DNA of 64,000 nt from Alkalibacterium olivapovliticus. GTDB taxonomy: Bacteria > Bacillota > Bacilli > Lactobacillales > Carnobacteriaceae_A. Where the stretch lies: contig NZ_PVTO01000013.1 of the NCBI RefSeq assembly GCF_003003275.1, positions 1 through 64,000 of the forward strand. The letters are read 5' to 3'. The translations under genes and the position numbers were made by a program. This document shows positions 63,502 to 64,000 of the stretch, in pieces. The notes beneath the pieces are model-generated. The model was not told where the DNA came from, did not search any database, and saw only the letters and a program-made list of their open reading frames with translations. The stretch's first letter is position 1. Every line of letters starts with the position of its first letter.

Positions 63502-64000
63502 ATGGAAACCGAGCACAAAGCAGTTGTTTTAGGATGTAATTATTATATTGGATTAAGCATCATCCGGTGTTTAGGACAAGAAGGGATACCTGTCACAGGC
63601 GTGCACTACCAGGAAGAGGGTGCGTATGCATTTAAGTCCAAGTATCTGACAGAAAAACTGATTGCACCACACCATGAAAAAGAAGCAGAGCAGTTTAAAG
63701 ACTTTCTGATCGATTATGCAAAAAAACAGACTCATAAACCGGTCCTGTACCCTACAGCCGATCCGTTTGTTCTACTGATTGACACGTATTTTGAGGAATT
63801 GACACAGTATTATCTCATTAATCAGACCAAACCGGGCTTCTGGAGTGATATAATTGATAAAGACAAGTTATATCTGCTTGCTGAACAGCATAAGGTGTTG
63901 ACTCCAAAAAGTTTCAGTACACAAGACGCGGATCTGATTGAAAAGGTTGAAACTGAACTAGGGTACCCGTGTATCATCAAACCGTTTGATTCCTCGACCT
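63502..64000 (+). CDS. ATP-grasp carboxylate--amine ligase, N-terminal part (cut by window end)
   Basis: 166 codons are visible. The start is METEHKAVVLGCNYYIGLSI, then a pre-ATP-grasp Rossmann-like domain with VLYPTADPFVLLID and the beginning of the ATP-grasp domain (DKDKLYLLAEQHKVLTPKSF, YPCIIKPFDS). This is the layout of D-aspartate ligases and related enzymes that add an amino acid to a peptide or lipid, in peptidoglycan cross-bridges for example. The end is missing, so the function is tentative. Confidence 0.75.
   Translation, partial: METEHKAVVLGCNYYIGLSIIRCLGQEGIPVTGVHYQEEGAYAFKSKYLTEKLIAPHHEKEAEQFKDFLIDYAKKQTHKPVLYPTADPFVLLIDTYFEELTQYYLINQTKPGFWSDIIDKDKLYLLAEQHKVLTPKSFSTQDADLIEKVETELGYPCIIKPFDSST

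Overview
The window looks like a low-GC Firmicute of the order Lactobacillales, most like the Carnobacteriaceae (Alkalibacterium / Marinilactibacillus / Carnobacterium type). This rests on gene content and protein style, not on any search. The clues are a PTS-based MurNAc salvage operon, many small single-TM proteins with AGGAGG-type ribosome sites, GTG/TTG starts, a PUA-less ProB, and very acidic lipoproteins as often seen in salt- or alkali-tolerant species. A near-perfect parS site (15 of 16 bases) at 12055-12070 suggests that the region is origin-proximal.

Layout. 1-160: the end of an IS256-family insertion sequence abutting a degV gene that has lost its first codons. 1.4-11.6 kb: mostly single genes (hypotheticals, MGMT-like protein, FabV enoyl reductase with a FabT-like operator, acetyltransferase, glyoxalase II, zinc alcohol dehydrogenase, EamA exporter, alpha/beta hydrolase, VOC protein). 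11.6-15 kb: cupin, MFS and AbgT genes on the minus strand. 15.2-19.5 kb: murR-murQ-murP-mupG for import and cleavage of MurNAc compounds. 19.7-25.6 kb: acidic duplicated lipoprotein, orphan GatC-like EIIC, and a hydrolase / acyltransferase-like / zinc-ribbon membrane protein cluster. 25.6-28.9 kb: a translationally coupled Nudix plus PLD-helicase pair. 28.9-33.4 kb: diguanylate cyclase, ion channel, anchored hydrolase. 33.5-36.1 kb: persulfide-handling operon (rhodanese, CoA-disulfide/persulfide reductase, rhodanese, CstR) under a perfect CsoR-type palindrome. 36-44.5 kb: PepSY lipoprotein, HD hydrolase, M20 peptidase, CPBP protease, ABC exporter, trpS, acetyltransferase.

45.0-53.6 kb is a complete shikimate and aromatic amino acid region in two divergent operons. 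The left one is aroE-aroK-aroQ-tyrA. The right one is a BacA/prephenate-dehydratase-like gene, DAHP synthase, aroB, aroA, aroC and chorismate mutase. The roughly 560-base leader of the right operon carries a strong promoter, a 27-codon leader peptide with a Tyr-Tyr-Phe-Ser-Phe-Phe run, alternative hairpins and two tandem hairpin repeats. It looks like a ribosome-mediated attenuator for aromatic amino acids, and together with the unusual PDT-like protein it is the most novel system I see here.

53.7-64 kb: SulP transporter, proBA, a YtrA-type GntR-regulated ABC operon with clear operator palindromes, a MATE exporter, and the start of an ATP-grasp ligase cut by the window end. I saw no rRNA, tRNA or CRISPR array.
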